Origin: Jeotgalibacillus sp. ET6
GTDB taxonomy: Bacteria > Bacillota > Bacilli > Bacillales > Jeotgalibacillaceae
Direction: 5' to 3'
DNA: 64,000 nucleotides
Assembly (NCBI RefSeq): GCF_029667115.1
Contig: NZ_JARUIU010000006.1
Location: 1 to 64,000, forward strand
Below the pieces are notes generated by a model. The model saw only the letters and a program-made list of their open reading frames with translations. It ran no database searches and was not told the DNA's origin. The position numbers and the translations under genes are program-made. Positions 39,370-48,002 of this stretch are shown here, piece by piece (positions within the stretch are counted from its first letter, which is position 1; every line of letters begins with the position of its first letter).

Positions 39370-40050
39370 ATGAATCATTGGGAGTCTTTTTTAGAACCAT
39401 ATAAACAAGCAGTGGATGAATTGAAAATTAAACTAAAAGGTATGAGAAACCAATTTCAATTACAGCATACTCACTCGCCCATTGAATTTGTTACCGGCAG
39501 GGTCAAACCGATAGCAAGTATTTTGGATAAGGCAAGTGAAAAGTCTGTCCCGCTTGAAAAGCTGGCCTCCGACATGCAGGATATTGCCGGCTTGCGGATG
39601 ATGTGCCAGTTTGTGGATGATATTGAAAAGGTAGTGGAATTACTAAGACAGCGTAAAGACTTTATAATCGTAGAAGAAAAGGATTATATTTCACATAAAA
39701 AACAGAGCGGCTACCGGTCGTATCACGTGATCATCGAATATCCGGTTGAAACGATTAACGGAGAAAAGAGAATTCTTGCAGAAATACAAATCAGAACCCT
39801 TGCTATGAACTTCTGGGCAACAGTGGAACACTCCTTAAACTATAAATATCAGGGGCAGTTTCCAAAGGAAATTCAAAATCGTCTCCAGCGGGCAGCTGAA
39901 GCAGCTTTCAGGCTTGATGAGGAAATGTCTGAAATCCGGGAAGAAATCCAGGAGGCACAGGCTTTCTTTCAAGAAAAAAAAGAAGACCAAATGAAGGATA
40001 AAAGAAAAGAGCGGTCAAGCCGAAGAAAAAATTTTGGTGATAGTCATTGA
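39370..40050 (+). CDS. relQ: small alarmone synthetase RelQ (YjbM)
   Basis: Synthesises (p)ppGpp without a hydrolase domain, 226 aa. RelA/SpoT synthetase signatures are present: SPIEFVTGRVKP, DIAGLRMMCQFVDD, the HKKQSGYRSYHVI substrate loop and the EIQIRTLAMNFWA motif, followed by a C-terminal helix with a charged tail. Start at ATG before NHWESF, the B. subtilis-like N-terminus; ATG and GTG codons 6 and 9 nt upstream also fit the frame. Followed 16 bp later by nadK. Confidence 0.92.
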   Translation: MNHWESFLEPYKQAVDELKIKLKGMRNQFQLQHTHSPIEFVTGRVKPIASILDKASEKSVPLEKLASDMQDIAGLRMMCQFVDDIEKVVELLRQRKDFIIVEEKDYISHKKQSGYRSYHVIIEYPVETINGEKRILAEIQIRTLAMNFWATVEHSLNYKYQGQFPKEIQNRLQRAAEAAFRLDEEMSEIREEIQEAQAFFQEKKEDQMKDKRKERSSRRKNFGDSH

Positions 40051-40066
40051 CAGGGAGGCGAGCTGA

Positions 40067-40861
40067 GTGAAATTTGCAATAACCTCAAAAGGCGATGCGA
40101 AATCAAATGCATTAATGCACAAGATGAAATCATATTTAAAAGATTTTAATATGGAATGGGATGAGGAAGAACCGGAAATCGTAATATCGGTAGGCGGCGA
40201 CGGGACACTCCTTTATGCGTTTCACCGCTACAGTTCACGTTTATCAAAAACAGCATTTGTGGGAGTACATACGGGTCATTTAGGTTTTTATGCCGACTGG
40301 GTGCCGGATGAAATTGAAAAACTGGTCATTGCAATCGCAAAAACACCTTATCAGATTATTGAATATCCATTAATTGAAGCCATAATCCGTTATAAAAGCG
40401 GCGGAAGGGAAACAAGGTATCTGGCTTTAAATGAGTCGACGGTTAAAAGTGTGGACGGCACACTCGTAATGGATGTTGAAATCCGCGGACAGCATTTTGA
40501 GATTTTCAGGGGAGATGGTCTCTGTTTGTCCACTCCATCAGGAAGTACCGCTTATAACAAGGCATTAGGAGGCGCCATTATTCATCCATCACTTCCATCC
40601 ATTCAGCTGGCGGAGATGGCTTCAATTAATAATCGTGTTTTCCGTACAGTAGGCTCTCCTTTGATTATGCCTGCGCATCACACCTGTATGCTTAAACCGG
40701 TTAATCGATCTGATTTCCTTATAACGATTGACCATCTTACGCTGGTTCACAAGGATGTGAAATCCATCCAGTATCGCGTGGCGGATGAAAAAATACGATT
40801 TGCACGTTTCAGACCGTTTCCTTTTTGGAAAAGAGTGCATGATTCATTCATAGATGGGTAA
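40067..40861 (+). CDS. nadK: NAD kinase
   Basis: Phosphorylates NAD to NADP, 264 aa. GGDGT (43-47) is the phosphate-binding motif with catalytic Asp45, LNESTVKS is the NAD-contacting loop and [17 protein letters not shown] the glycine-rich motif. GTG start with AGGGAGG upstream. Lies between relQ and the pseudouridine synthase, probably in one transcript (14-16 bp gaps). Confidence 0.94.
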   Translation: MKFAITSKGDAKSNALMHKMKSYLKDFNMEWDEEEPEIVISVGGDGTLLYAFHRYSSRLSKTAFVGVHTGHLGFYADWVPDEIEKLVIAIAKTPYQIIEYPLIEAIIRYKSGGRETRYLALNESTVKSVDGTLVMDVEIRGQHFEIFRGDGLCLSTPSGSTAYNKALGGAIIHPSLPSIQLAEMASINNRVFRTVGSPLIMPAHHTCMLKPVNRSDFLITIDHLTLVHKDVKSIQYRVADEKIRFARFRPFPFWKRVHDSFIDG

Positions 40862-40875
40862 GAACAGGAGCTAAA

Positions 40876-41772
40876 ATGGATAAACGGGTTAGATTAAAGT
40901 GGATTGTCAATGAAGAGTCAATCCTGCTTAGAGATTTTCTTAAAAACAATGAAATATCCAAAAGATCATTAACACATATAAAATATGAAGGCGGAGAGAT
41001 CAAGGTAAACGGTCTAGAGACTACCGTGCGAAATTATATTCATCGAGGAGACAGAGTAGAGGTTGCATTTCCTCTTGAAAACAGGAGCCCTGCACTTTTG
41101 CCTGAAATGATTGAGCTCGAGGTCCTGTACGAAGATGATGATGTCCTTGTTATCAATAAACCGCCTTATATGAACAGCATCCCTTCAAGAGGGCACACAT
41201 CGGGGAGTATTGCCAATGCAATTGCGGGCTTGTACGACCGAAGAGAGTATCATGGAGCTGTTCACATCGCCACACGACTTGACCGCGATACCTCAGGTCT
41301 TATGCTGATTGCAAAGCATGCTCATGCCCATCATTTAATCGGAAAGCTTCAAAAACAGCACAAAGTGAAAAGGTCCTATTTGGCTGTTATTCATGGTGAA
41401 ATCTGTCCATCTTGGGGGACTGTATCTGCTCCAATCGGCAGGAAAAGTACGAGCATTATTGAAAGAGAAGTGAGAGAGGACGGACAGCACGCTGTAACGA
41501 ACTACCAGCTGCTCGGCCAAAATAGTCTTTACAGTTCAGTAGAATTATCTTTGGAGACGGGCAGAACCCATCAGATTCGGGTGCATATGAATTACCTTGG
41601 CCACCCGATAGTAGGTGACGATCTTTATGGCGGAAAAAGAGATGTTATTCAACGACAGGCCTTACATTCCAGAGAACTGACTTTTCTTCATCCCTTCACA
41701 CAAAAAGAACTGCGTTTTGAAGCAGAACCCCCTGAAGATATCCTTTCTCTTATGAAAGGCTGGAATAGCTAA
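40876..41772 (+). CDS. rluD: RluA/RluD-family pseudouridine synthase (YjbO)
   Basis: 298-aa RNA pseudouridine synthase. It has an N-terminal S4-like RNA-binding region (about 14-70), the catalytic RLDRDTSGL with Asp136, and the C-terminal LETGRTHQIRVH motif. Target RNA (23S rRNA or tRNA) cannot be told from sequence. AGGAG precedes the ATG. Ends the yjbL-relQ-nadK-rluD series; a degenerate dispersed repeat with a terminator hairpin follows. Confidence 0.88.
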   Translation: MDKRVRLKWIVNEESILLRDFLKNNEISKRSLTHIKYEGGEIKVNGLETTVRNYIHRGDRVEVAFPLENRSPALLPEMIELEVLYEDDDVLVINKPPYMNSIPSRGHTSGSIANAIAGLYDRREYHGAVHIATRLDRDTSGLMLIAKHAHAHHLIGKLQKQHKVKRSYLAVIHGEICPSWGTVSAPIGRKSTSIIEREVREDGQHAVTNYQLLGQNSLYSSVELSLETGRTHQIRVHMNYLGHPIVGDDLYGGKRDVIQRQALHSRELTFLHPFTQKELRFEAEPPEDILSLMKGWNS

Positions 41773-41807
41773 CCATCCGTTATAGAGCAGATGTGTGGAA
41801 AAGAAGT

Positions 41808-41982
41808 TTGAAATACTTTTATTCGTAAGAGGTTATTAGAGTGGAAGGTGGCGGCTTTGCAGGAGAGAACAGCAAGCTGAGATTTTTGCAGAGTAAGCTT
41901 CTGTAATGGCTAAACAAAGCGTTAGCTGAAAGCGCAGCGAACCGGTCAAAGAGGCTGAGACACCTTGTCTCAGCCTCTTCTT
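41808..41982 (+). repeat. dispersed repeat, degenerate copy
   Basis: After rluD. The centre has drifted, but the terminal hairpin GAGGCTGAGACA-CCT-TGTCTCAGCCTC is perfect and followed by a T-rich run, so the terminator part has been kept. Confidence 0.78.
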
Positions 41983-42064
41983 TTTAATGCATATAGTTAA
42001 AAAAGCTGTCATTCAGAACTATAAGCAGTCTGTGCTAGGTACATTGAACAGTTCAGATCAGGTG

Positions 42065-42808
42065 TTAAAGGAAATCCTGATCTCTGAACTTTTCTTTATT
42101 ATAAGGCATGGATGAAGGAACGGAAACCACTTCCATTTCAGGATAGCGAAGAGCTGTAAGACAGTTGCCAAAAACTGCTCCTGTATCGATATTGACCGTA
42201 TTGTTTTTAAATCTTGCTTCATGGACCGGTGTGTGTCCATAAACAATTAGTGCATTTCCTTCATATTCCTTTGCCCAATCCCTCCGTACAGGAAGTCCCT
42301 TTTCAGTTGTTTCACCCGTTACATCTCCATAAAAAACGAACGATTCAATCCGTTTGTTTATTTTGCCAATGTCATCATGCCTAATTCCTGCATGAGCGAT
42401 TACCAGTCTGCCGTGATCAAGTACATGATAAAGAGGGGAGCTTTCATACAGTTCTTTAAACTGTGCAGCTATCAACCGTTTTTCTTGTGGCGGCAAAGCA
42501 TTTAGTTCAGCCACTGTTGTCTCAAGACCGTGTATGATCTTTACGTTGTTTCCTTTTAAATAGCGGTAGAGTTTATTACAATGATTGCCGGGAACATAAT
42601 AAGCTTTATCTTCTTTAACAAGAGAATAGATGTCCTTAATCACACCTGCTGAGTCCTTCCCGCGATCGGTTAAATCTCCTACCAATCCGATTTTCCTCCC
42701 GTCAGGATGTATAGGTATACCGGATTTCCAGCTGTAGCCAAGTTTTTTTGTCAGCTTTATCCATTCCGTGCGGCAGCCATGTATATCGCCAATAATATCT
42801 ATATTCAT
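42065..42808 (-). CDS. prpE: symmetrical Ap4A hydrolase/phosphatase PrpE
   Basis: Calcineurin-like metallophosphatase, 247 aa. GDIHGC (7-12), GDLTDRG, GNHCNKL, AHAGI and YGHTP give the metal-binding series; Cys in place of the usual Asp/Glu after GNH agrees with PrpE as I recall it. In B. subtilis PrpE affects spore germination and cleaves Ap4A. ATG chosen because AGGAGGT lies about 6 nt upstream; the frame extends nine codons further. Convergent with rluD, divergent from mgtE. Confidence 0.9.
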   Translation of the reverse strand: MNIDIIGDIHGCRTEWIKLTKKLGYSWKSGIPIHPDGRKIGLVGDLTDRGKDSAGVIKDIYSLVKEDKAYYVPGNHCNKLYRYLKGNNVKIIHGLETTVAELNALPPQEKRLIAAQFKELYESSPLYHVLDHGRLVIAHAGIRHDDIGKINKRIESFVFYGDVTGETTEKGLPVRRDWAKEYEGNALIVYGHTPVHEARFKNNTVNIDTGAVFGNCLTALRYPEMEVVSVPSSMPYNKEKFRDQDFL

Positions 42809-42922
42809 GCTGGACCTCCTGTTTGTTTTTGTCATATGCTTGTAAGGCTGAATAGAGACAGATAGTAAAGAATCTGCTAGTATAATGATGATTTAATTAT
42901 CCGGAAAGGGAGTGTGAGCGCA

Positions 42923-44299
42923 ATGGCTGAAAATCTCCAGGAAAAAGATCAGGCTAAATATGATGAAGAGCTGCTCGTTCGAACTCTCATCAACCACGAG
43001 CTTGAACTGTTCAGAGAAGAATATTTTAAGCTGCACCCATATGATCAAGCCAGATTTTATCTTCGTCTGAATGTGGAGCTTCGCGAACGGATATATGAAT
43101 GTTTATCGCCGGAGGAAATGGCCGATATTTTTGAGAACCTCGATGCTGATGATGAAGACTATGAGCCTATTTTATCAGAAATGGTTCCTCAGTATGCTGC
43201 AGACATGCTGGCGAATATGTATACCGATGATGCAGTGGATGTGCTGAATGAATTAAACAAAGAGCAAGTAGCAAGTTATCTGACCATAATGAACAATGAG
43301 TCCGCTCAGGAAATTAAGGATTTATTGCACTATGAAGAATATACTGCAGGGTCTATTATGACCACTGAATTTGTTTCTATACCTGAACATTCCACTGTGC
43401 GTTCTGCAATGGCTATTCTAAGAACCAAGGCGCCAAGTGCGGAAACCATTTATTATACGTTCGTAATTAATGAAGAAAAACAGTTATCCGGAGTTGTATC
43501 GCTTAGAGATCTTATTACTGCCGATGAAGATACATTAATTAAAGAGATCATGTCTGACAGAGTTGTTTCTGTTTCGGTAGGGGAAGACCAGGAAACGGCA
43601 GCAAGAATGATGAAGGATTATGATTTTCTTGCTCTGCCCGTTGTGGACTTTCAAAACCATCTTCTTGGAATTATCACCGTGGATGACATTATTGATGTTC
43701 TTGATGAAGAAGCTTCAGATGATTATTCAAAACTGGCAGGGGTATCCGATATGGATTCAAGAGACCGTACGCCGTTCCGTGCAGCTAAAAAGAGACTCCC
43801 CTGGTTGATCGCTTTGTTATTCCTTGGAATGCTGACTGCCAATTTAATTGGCCGGTTTGAAGCGACCCTTGATCAGGTGGCCATTTTAGCTGTGTTTATA
43901 CCACTTATTGCCGGAATGGCTGGCAACACCGGAACTCAGGCCCTTGCCGTTGCGATAAGAAGCATTGCAACTGGTGATATCCATGATGAGAGTAAATGGA
44001 AACTGATCCTCAGGGAAGCAGGAACGGGTTTGATTACAGGCACAACCTGTGGGATATTAGTCATTGGAATTGTCTATGTATGGCAGGGTGAAATCTATTT
44101 AGGACTTCTTGTAGGTATTTCAATATTTGCCTCGCTTATTGTAGCGACACTCGCGGGCTCACTCGTCCCGTTGATTATGGACAAATTTAATATTGACCCT
44201 GCAGTAGCTTCAGGTCCTTTTATTACGACAATTAACGATATTTTCTCTATCCTTATTTACTTTGGCATTGCTACAGCCTTTATGGGTTACTTAATTTAA
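42923..44299 (+). CDS. mgtE: magnesium transporter MgtE
   Basis: 458-aa Mg2+ channel. N-terminal superhelical MgtE_N domain (about 20-125), two CBS domains (about 130-250) that sense cytoplasmic Mg2+, a connecting helix, and a five-helix pore domain with the conserved PLIAGMAGNTGTQA motif. ATG chosen over a GTG 9 nt upstream on the strength of AAAGGGAG. Only about 115 bp separate it from divergent prpE, too little for a standard M-box riboswitch. Confidence 0.93.
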   Translation: MAENLQEKDQAKYDEELLVRTLINHELELFREEYFKLHPYDQARFYLRLNVELRERIYECLSPEEMADIFENLDADDEDYEPILSEMVPQYAADMLANMYTDDAVDVLNELNKEQVASYLTIMNNESAQEIKDLLHYEEYTAGSIMTTEFVSIPEHSTVRSAMAILRTKAPSAETIYYTFVINEEKQLSGVVSLRDLITADEDTLIKEIMSDRVVSVSVGEDQETAARMMKDYDFLALPVVDFQNHLLGIITVDDIIDVLDEEASDDYSKLAGVSDMDSRDRTPFRAAKKRLPWLIALLFLGMLTANLIGRFEATLDQVAILAVFIPLIAGMAGNTGTQALAVAIRSIATGDIHDESKWKLILREAGTGLITGTTCGILVIGIVYVWQGEIYLGLLVGISIFASLIVATLAGSLVPLIMDKFNIDPAVASGPFITTINDIFSILIYFGIATAFMGYLI

Positions 44300-44301
44300 G
44301 G

Positions 44302-44343
44302 AAAAGCCGACTGTTTCTTTATGTAACAGTGCCGGCTTTTTTT
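44302..44343 (+). terminator. terminator after mgtE
   Basis: AAAAGCCGACTGTT paired with AACAGTGCCGGCTTTT (small internal mismatch) and T7. Confidence 0.88.
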
Positions 44344-44373
44344 GCATTGCTTGTTGAAGACAAACATGATAAA

Positions 44374-44390
44374 TTAGTATCAGGTACTAA
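44374..44390 (+). promoter_or_regulatory. FapR operator of fabI
   Basis: TTAGTATCAGGTACTAA is a perfect match to the FapR consensus (read on the complementary strand). It overlaps a TAGTAT -10 (44375-44380) with a TTGTTG -35 18 bp upstream. Repression should be relieved by malonyl-CoA. Confidence 0.93.
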
Positions 44391-44419
44391 TACTTGTTCT
44401 AAAATTGGAGGAATCTTAT

Positions 44420-45193
44420 ATGTCGCTTTCTTTAAAAGGAAAAACATTCGTAGTAATGGGCGTAGCAAACAAGCGCAGCATTGCGTGGGGAATTGCCCGT
44501 TCACTGGATTTAGCTGGAGCACAAATCATTTTTACATATGCCGGAGAACGCTTTGAAAAAACAGTAAGAGATCTGGCCGAATCATTAGAAGGCGAGCACC
44601 CGCATATTCTTCCGTGTGATGTGACAAATGATGAAGAGATTAAGAACTGCTTTGAGACGATTCAGCAAAAAGCAGGAACGATTCATGGAGTCGCGCACTG
44701 CATCGCATTTGCGGAAAAAGAAGATCTGCAAGGGGAATATTTATCTACAACCAGAGATAACTTTCTGCTTGCACACAATATCAGTTCTTATTCTTTAACC
44801 GCAGTAGCAAAGGAAGCGCGTAAGCTTATGACAGAGGGAGGCAGCATTGTAACCCTCACCTACCTTGGCGGAGAACGCATTCTGCAAAATTACAACGTAA
44901 TGGGTGTAGCAAAAGCTTCATTAGAAGCAAGTGTAAGATATCTTGCAGGGGACCTTGGAAAAGACGGCATCCGAGTCAACTCAATTTCAGCTGGCCCTAT
45001 TCGTACGCTGTCAGCTAAGGGAATAGGAGATTTTAATTCCATTTTAAAAGAAATTGAAGAAAAAGCACCTCTTCGCAGAAACACAACACCAGAGGAAGTT
45101 GGAGACACGGCTGCCTTTTTGTTTAGTGATTATTCAAGAGGAATCACAGGCGAAAATCTTCATGTGGACTCTGGTTACCACATCGTAGGTTAA
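44420..45193 (+). CDS. fabI: enoyl-ACP reductase FabI
   Basis: NAD(P)H-dependent enoyl-ACP reductase, last step of the fatty acid elongation cycle, 257 aa. Rossmann start with GVANKRSIAWGIA (14-26), catalytic Tyr148 and the Tyr158-x6-Lys165 pair in YNVMGVAK. The classic triclosan target. ATG preceded by GGAGG; a TTG 15 nt upstream overlaps that site. The consensus FapR operator places it in the same regulon as fabHF 34 kb away. Confidence 0.96.
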   Translation: MSLSLKGKTFVVMGVANKRSIAWGIARSLDLAGAQIIFTYAGERFEKTVRDLAESLEGEHPHILPCDVTNDEEIKNCFETIQQKAGTIHGVAHCIAFAEKEDLQGEYLSTTRDNFLLAHNISSYSLTAVAKEARKLMTEGGSIVTLTYLGGERILQNYNVMGVAKASLEASVRYLAGDLGKDGIRVNSISAGPIRTLSAKGIGDFNSILKEIEEKAPLRRNTTPEEVGDTAAFLFSDYSRGITGENLHVDSGYHIVG

Positions 45194-45214
45194 ACCAAAT
45201 TTCAGAATTAAAAA

Positions 45215-45377
45215 ATTGAGACATAACTGTAAAAATTTATAAAATGATGCAGTATATATTATTAGCGTGATGGGATTGGAGTGGAGGGCTGCTAGAGCTT
45301 TTCCGGAGAGCACCCTGAAAAGGCTCAAGCAACCGTCCCTGTGGAAAACGTCCCGCCGGATGCGCAGTGAACGAGTC
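45215..45377 (+). repeat. dispersed repeat, degenerate upstream member of a tandem pair
   Basis: Decayed copy starting TTGAGACATAACTG after fabI. It loses its right end at the junction with the next copy. Confidence 0.7.
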
Positions 45378-45590
45378 GAAAAAAGTTTAAAAAATGAGGA
45401 TATTTTTATTAATAGAAGTAGGTGAACGGAGCGGAAGGTGGCGACTCCTGCAGGACATGACGGCAAGCTGAGACCCCGCAAGGCAAAGCCTGAGGAGGCT
45501 CAGGCGCCGTCCCTGCGGAAAGCGTCCGCCTGAAGCGAAGTGAACCGGTCGTAGAGCTTGAGACATTTTTGTCCCAAGCTCTTTTTTTTA
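45378..45590 (+). repeat. dispersed repeat, second member of the tandem pair
   Basis: Well-conserved copy lacking the first 18-20 bp of its left end. Centre GAGACCCCGCAAGGC-AAA-GCCTGAGG, right hairpin TTGTCCCAAGCTC with T9. Confidence 0.88.
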
Positions 45591-45658
45591 TTTAAAAATC
45601 ATGAATGCCTTACTTTCCCATATAATGAATGAGACTAAGTTTAAGAAAGGGGATTTCT

Positions 45659-46183
45659 ATGAGTAATAAAGAAGAAAAAAAAGCACACAACCCCTTACTA
45701 TACATTGATCAGCCATCGTTTGAATGCTCAAAGCCTGTCATGCAGCAAGTGTATCAAACCAGCCGGACAAAAGAGAAGGATGATAAAAAAGCTTTAGGGC
45801 AAGAGTCCACCCCAAAAAAGAAAGTTAAGGCAAAACCGCTTGGATATGTATATGAAGATGAAAAAAGTGAAAAATTATCATTGAAGAATCAAATAGAAAT
45901 CGAAGAAGAACAAGAAAAAGAGGCGCCTGCACGACATTCAGTGATAGAACGCTTTAAGCCATTAAAACCATTTAAGGAAATGGATGTGTCAGAGAGGCTT
46001 GATTATCTGAAGCCGTTTATAGGAAAAAGAGCACCATTCATTTGTTTATTTGAGTTTGAGGATAAGACCCGTGTAAAAGGCGTGTTGAATGAATGCGGAG
46101 AAGAAGAAGTAACCATTGCAGCTAAAGACGGTGAACTCGTTAAAAGGAAGAAAGAAGAGCTGAAAAATATTTATATTAATTAA
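45659..46183 (+). CDS. cotO: spore coat protein CotO-like
   Basis: 174 aa. The first 100 residues are charged and repetitive (Lys/Glu-rich, likely disordered). The C-terminal 75 (from FKEMDVSERLDYLKPF to KNIYIN) form the conserved CotO/CotH-dependent coat domain. In B. subtilis CotO (YjbX) follows fabI and helps assemble the outer coat, the same position as here. ATG preceded by AAAGGGG; the open frame extends ten codons further upstream with no site. Confidence 0.82.
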   Translation: MSNKEEKKAHNPLLYIDQPSFECSKPVMQQVYQTSRTKEKDDKKALGQESTPKKKVKAKPLGYVYEDEKSEKLSLKNQIEIEEEQEKEAPARHSVIERFKPLKPFKEMDVSERLDYLKPFIGKRAPFICLFEFEDKTRVKGVLNECGEEEVTIAAKDGELVKRKKEELKNIYIN

Positions 46184-46233
46184 GATGTATTACAAGTAAA
46201 GACTAATGCCCCGTGAAACGGGCGATATTGTTC

Positions 46234-46268
46234 AAAAAAAAAAGCCGCTCTGCGATTTAGCAGAGCGG
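46234..46268 (-). terminator. terminator downstream of cotZ
   Basis: CCGCTCTGC-GATTTA-GCAGAGCGG; on the minus strand it is followed by T10. It lies about 150 bp beyond cotZ. A smaller CCCGT-GAA-ACGGG hairpin is just downstream of cotO at 46210. Confidence 0.85.
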
Positions 46269-46422
46269 TTGTGTTATTTCTTTAGGAGAAAGATCTAAGG
46301 ACGATTAACATTTTAGGCAGAATCACCATGTCACTTCTTTAGAAGCTAGCTGCTAAACTGCATGTATGCTTTGTTCATTCCCTACAGTCATAAGCTGGTT
46401 GATCAGGGGGACCACTTCATCC

Positions 46423-46935
46423 TTAGTCGCAAATTCCAAGAAATACATCTTTAATACATTGAACAGCACAGAAGCAGTTCAGGTCTACTGTAATACAGCT
46501 ATCCGTTGATTCAAAGTCGTACACTTTGCAAAGCTTTTTAAGATTAATTTTTGATCCGCAATCTGATAGCAGATCCACTTCGTCGCCTTCCTTGTCTTTT
46601 GGCTCAAGGACACGAAGTGTGGCACAGCAATTATCAAAGATGCTTTCAACACGGAAGTAAATTGAAATACAGTCGTGATCAAATCTGTCTCCATCACGGT
46701 AAAAAGCGTGGAACGGAGAACCGTCCTTCGTTTTTAGAATAAATACCCGCGTATCTGCAGGTCTTCTGCGTGACGGACTTGTTAGATCCCCAAGCGGCTC
46801 AAGGAAGCAGCTTGTTAGACACGGCTGACATTCTTCTTCAACAGCATTGTCCTGAATATCCTTTATTGCGCGTACCACCTCGCATACGCAGCCTTCAAAC
46901 CCACTCACATTATCTTTCTTTCCACAACAGCTCAT
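46423..46935 (-). CDS. cotZ: spore crust/outer coat protein CotZ-like
   Basis: 170-aa cysteine-rich protein (about 17 Cys) of the CotY/CotZ/ExsY family that self-assembles by disulfides into the spore's outermost layer. The N-terminus MSCCGKKDN, the LTSPSRRRPADTRVFIL core and the C-terminal CVQ-like block (ITVDLNCFCAVQCIKDVF) are typical. AGGAGGA ribosome-binding site. The cotY, cotX, cotW and cotV neighbours known in B. subtilis are absent here. Confidence 0.9.
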   Translation of the reverse strand: MSCCGKKDNVSGFEGCVCEVVRAIKDIQDNAVEEECQPCLTSCFLEPLGDLTSPSRRRPADTRVFILKTKDGSPFHAFYRDGDRFDHDCISIYFRVESIFDNCCATLRVLEPKDKEGDEVDLLSDCGSKINLKKLCKVYDFESTDSCITVDLNCFCAVQCIKDVFLGICD

Positions 46936-47022
46936 TATTTCTCCTCCTTTACATTGGATTCTCTATAAGGTATTCAAACCTTCTCTTTGTGGCTTAGTCA
47001 TTCGCCTGTTTTATGAAAAAAG

Positions 47023-47051
47023 GCATGAAAAATTAAAACTGTTACAAACTA
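47023..47051 (+). promoter_or_regulatory. possible sigma-G promoter of the spoVA operon
   Basis: GCATG (47023-47027), 17-bp spacer, CAAACTA (47045-47051), close to the sigma-G pattern (about GNATR, then CATNNTA). Position and forespore role of the operon fit; the match is moderate. Confidence 0.45.
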
Positions 47052-47093
47052 TAGCAGAAGATATATATCTAAAAATAAATGAGGGATCGCATA

Positions 47094-47519
47094 ATGAAAA
47101 AATGGATCTGCACATTCCCACTGATGATGCTGTTAGGCGGCTGTGCGATGTTTGAACAAGTAGGGCCAAGTGAATTGATTATTCATGACACCCACGAAGA
47201 AAAAGTGCACATTATAAATGAAAAGCTTCAAAAGTCAGAAGAACTGTACGATACCATTATCATTGCAGGAGAAGATAAAATTCTAGTCAGTTACAAAGTT
47301 CACCATATGAACCGTTTTCATATGAAAGCAATTGAGAAAAAAATTAAAAAGTGGACAGAAGAAGAATTTCCAAATCAGGAAGTTGACGTTTCAAGTGATT
47401 ATAAAATATTTCTGGAATCGTATAATCTTTTTCAATCATGGGAAGAGGGTTCTCTTTCTATAGAAGAAGCTCAAAAAAAATTAGATGAAATTATTAAGTT
47501 GAAAAATGAATTAACGTAA
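47094..47519 (+). CDS. YhcN/YlaJ-type sporulation lipoprotein
   Basis: 141-aa lipoprotein: signal peptide with lipobox LGGC (Cys17), then a mixed alpha/beta domain (VHIINEKLQKSEELYDTIII ... ILVSYKVHHMNRFHM) as in YhcN/YlaJ proteins that localise to the forespore membrane. It starts the spoVAC-D-E operon (15 bp before spoVAC). YhcN/YlaJ genes are regular members of spoVA2-type operons linked to germination and heat resistance in other Bacillus. ATG preceded by GAGGGA; an in-frame ATG 15 nt upstream is also open. Confidence 0.72.
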   Translation: MKKWICTFPLMMLLGGCAMFEQVGPSELIIHDTHEEKVHIINEKLQKSEELYDTIIIAGEDKILVSYKVHHMNRFHMKAIEKKIKKWTEEEFPNQEVDVSSDYKIFLESYNLFQSWEEGSLSIEEAQKKLDEIIKLKNELT

Positions 47520-47534
47520 AAAGGCGGGGTATAT

Positions 47535-48002
47535 ATGGCAAAACAAACAGCTAGTGAAAAATCCTATCAAAGCTTAGTTGAAGCGCATGATCGCAAGCGT
47601 CCTGTGCTCATCAATTGCATAAAGGCTTTTTTAGTCGGAGGATTCATTTGTATAGTTGGACAAGCGGTCACGGTTTTCTTTATAACATTCTTCTCCTTTA
47701 CTGAACAAACAGCCGGCAATCCCTCCGTTGCGACGATGATCTTTTTTGCAATGTTTTTGACAGGTTTTGGTGTTTATGACCGTCTCGGCCAGTTTGCAGG
47801 TGCGGGAAGTGCAGTTCCGGTAACAGGATTTGGAAATGCTGTGATTAGTGCTGCAATTGAGCATAAGACAGAGGGCTTCGTTTTAGGTGTCGGGGGCAAT
47901 ATGTTTAAGCTTGCCGGGTCTGTTATTATTTTCGGAGTGTTTGCAGCCTTTTTACTTGCTACTATAAAAACGCTTCTCATTTATTTTGGGGTGGTAAATT
48001 GA
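47535..48002 (+). CDS. spoVAC: stage V sporulation protein AC (SpoVAC)
   Basis: Mechanosensitive inner spore-membrane channel component for dipicolinic acid movement, 155 aa. Four hydrophobic segments; conserved FLVGGFICIVGQ near the first helix and GVYDRLGQFAGAGSAVPVTGFGNAV in the middle, the SpoVAC/AE family signature. Its stop overlaps the spoVAD ATG by one base. Confidence 0.93.
   Translation: MAKQTASEKSYQSLVEAHDRKRPVLINCIKAFLVGGFICIVGQAVTVFFITFFSFTEQTAGNPSVATMIFFAMFLTGFGVYDRLGQFAGAGSAVPVTGFGNAVISAAIEHKTEGFVLGVGGNMFKLAGSVIIFGVFAAFLLATIKTLLIYFGVVN

Noticed and set aside
45134-45481. Minus-strand 115-codon frame after fabI
   Set aside because: Covers the tandem repeat copies and the fabI tail; composition is that of translated repeat.
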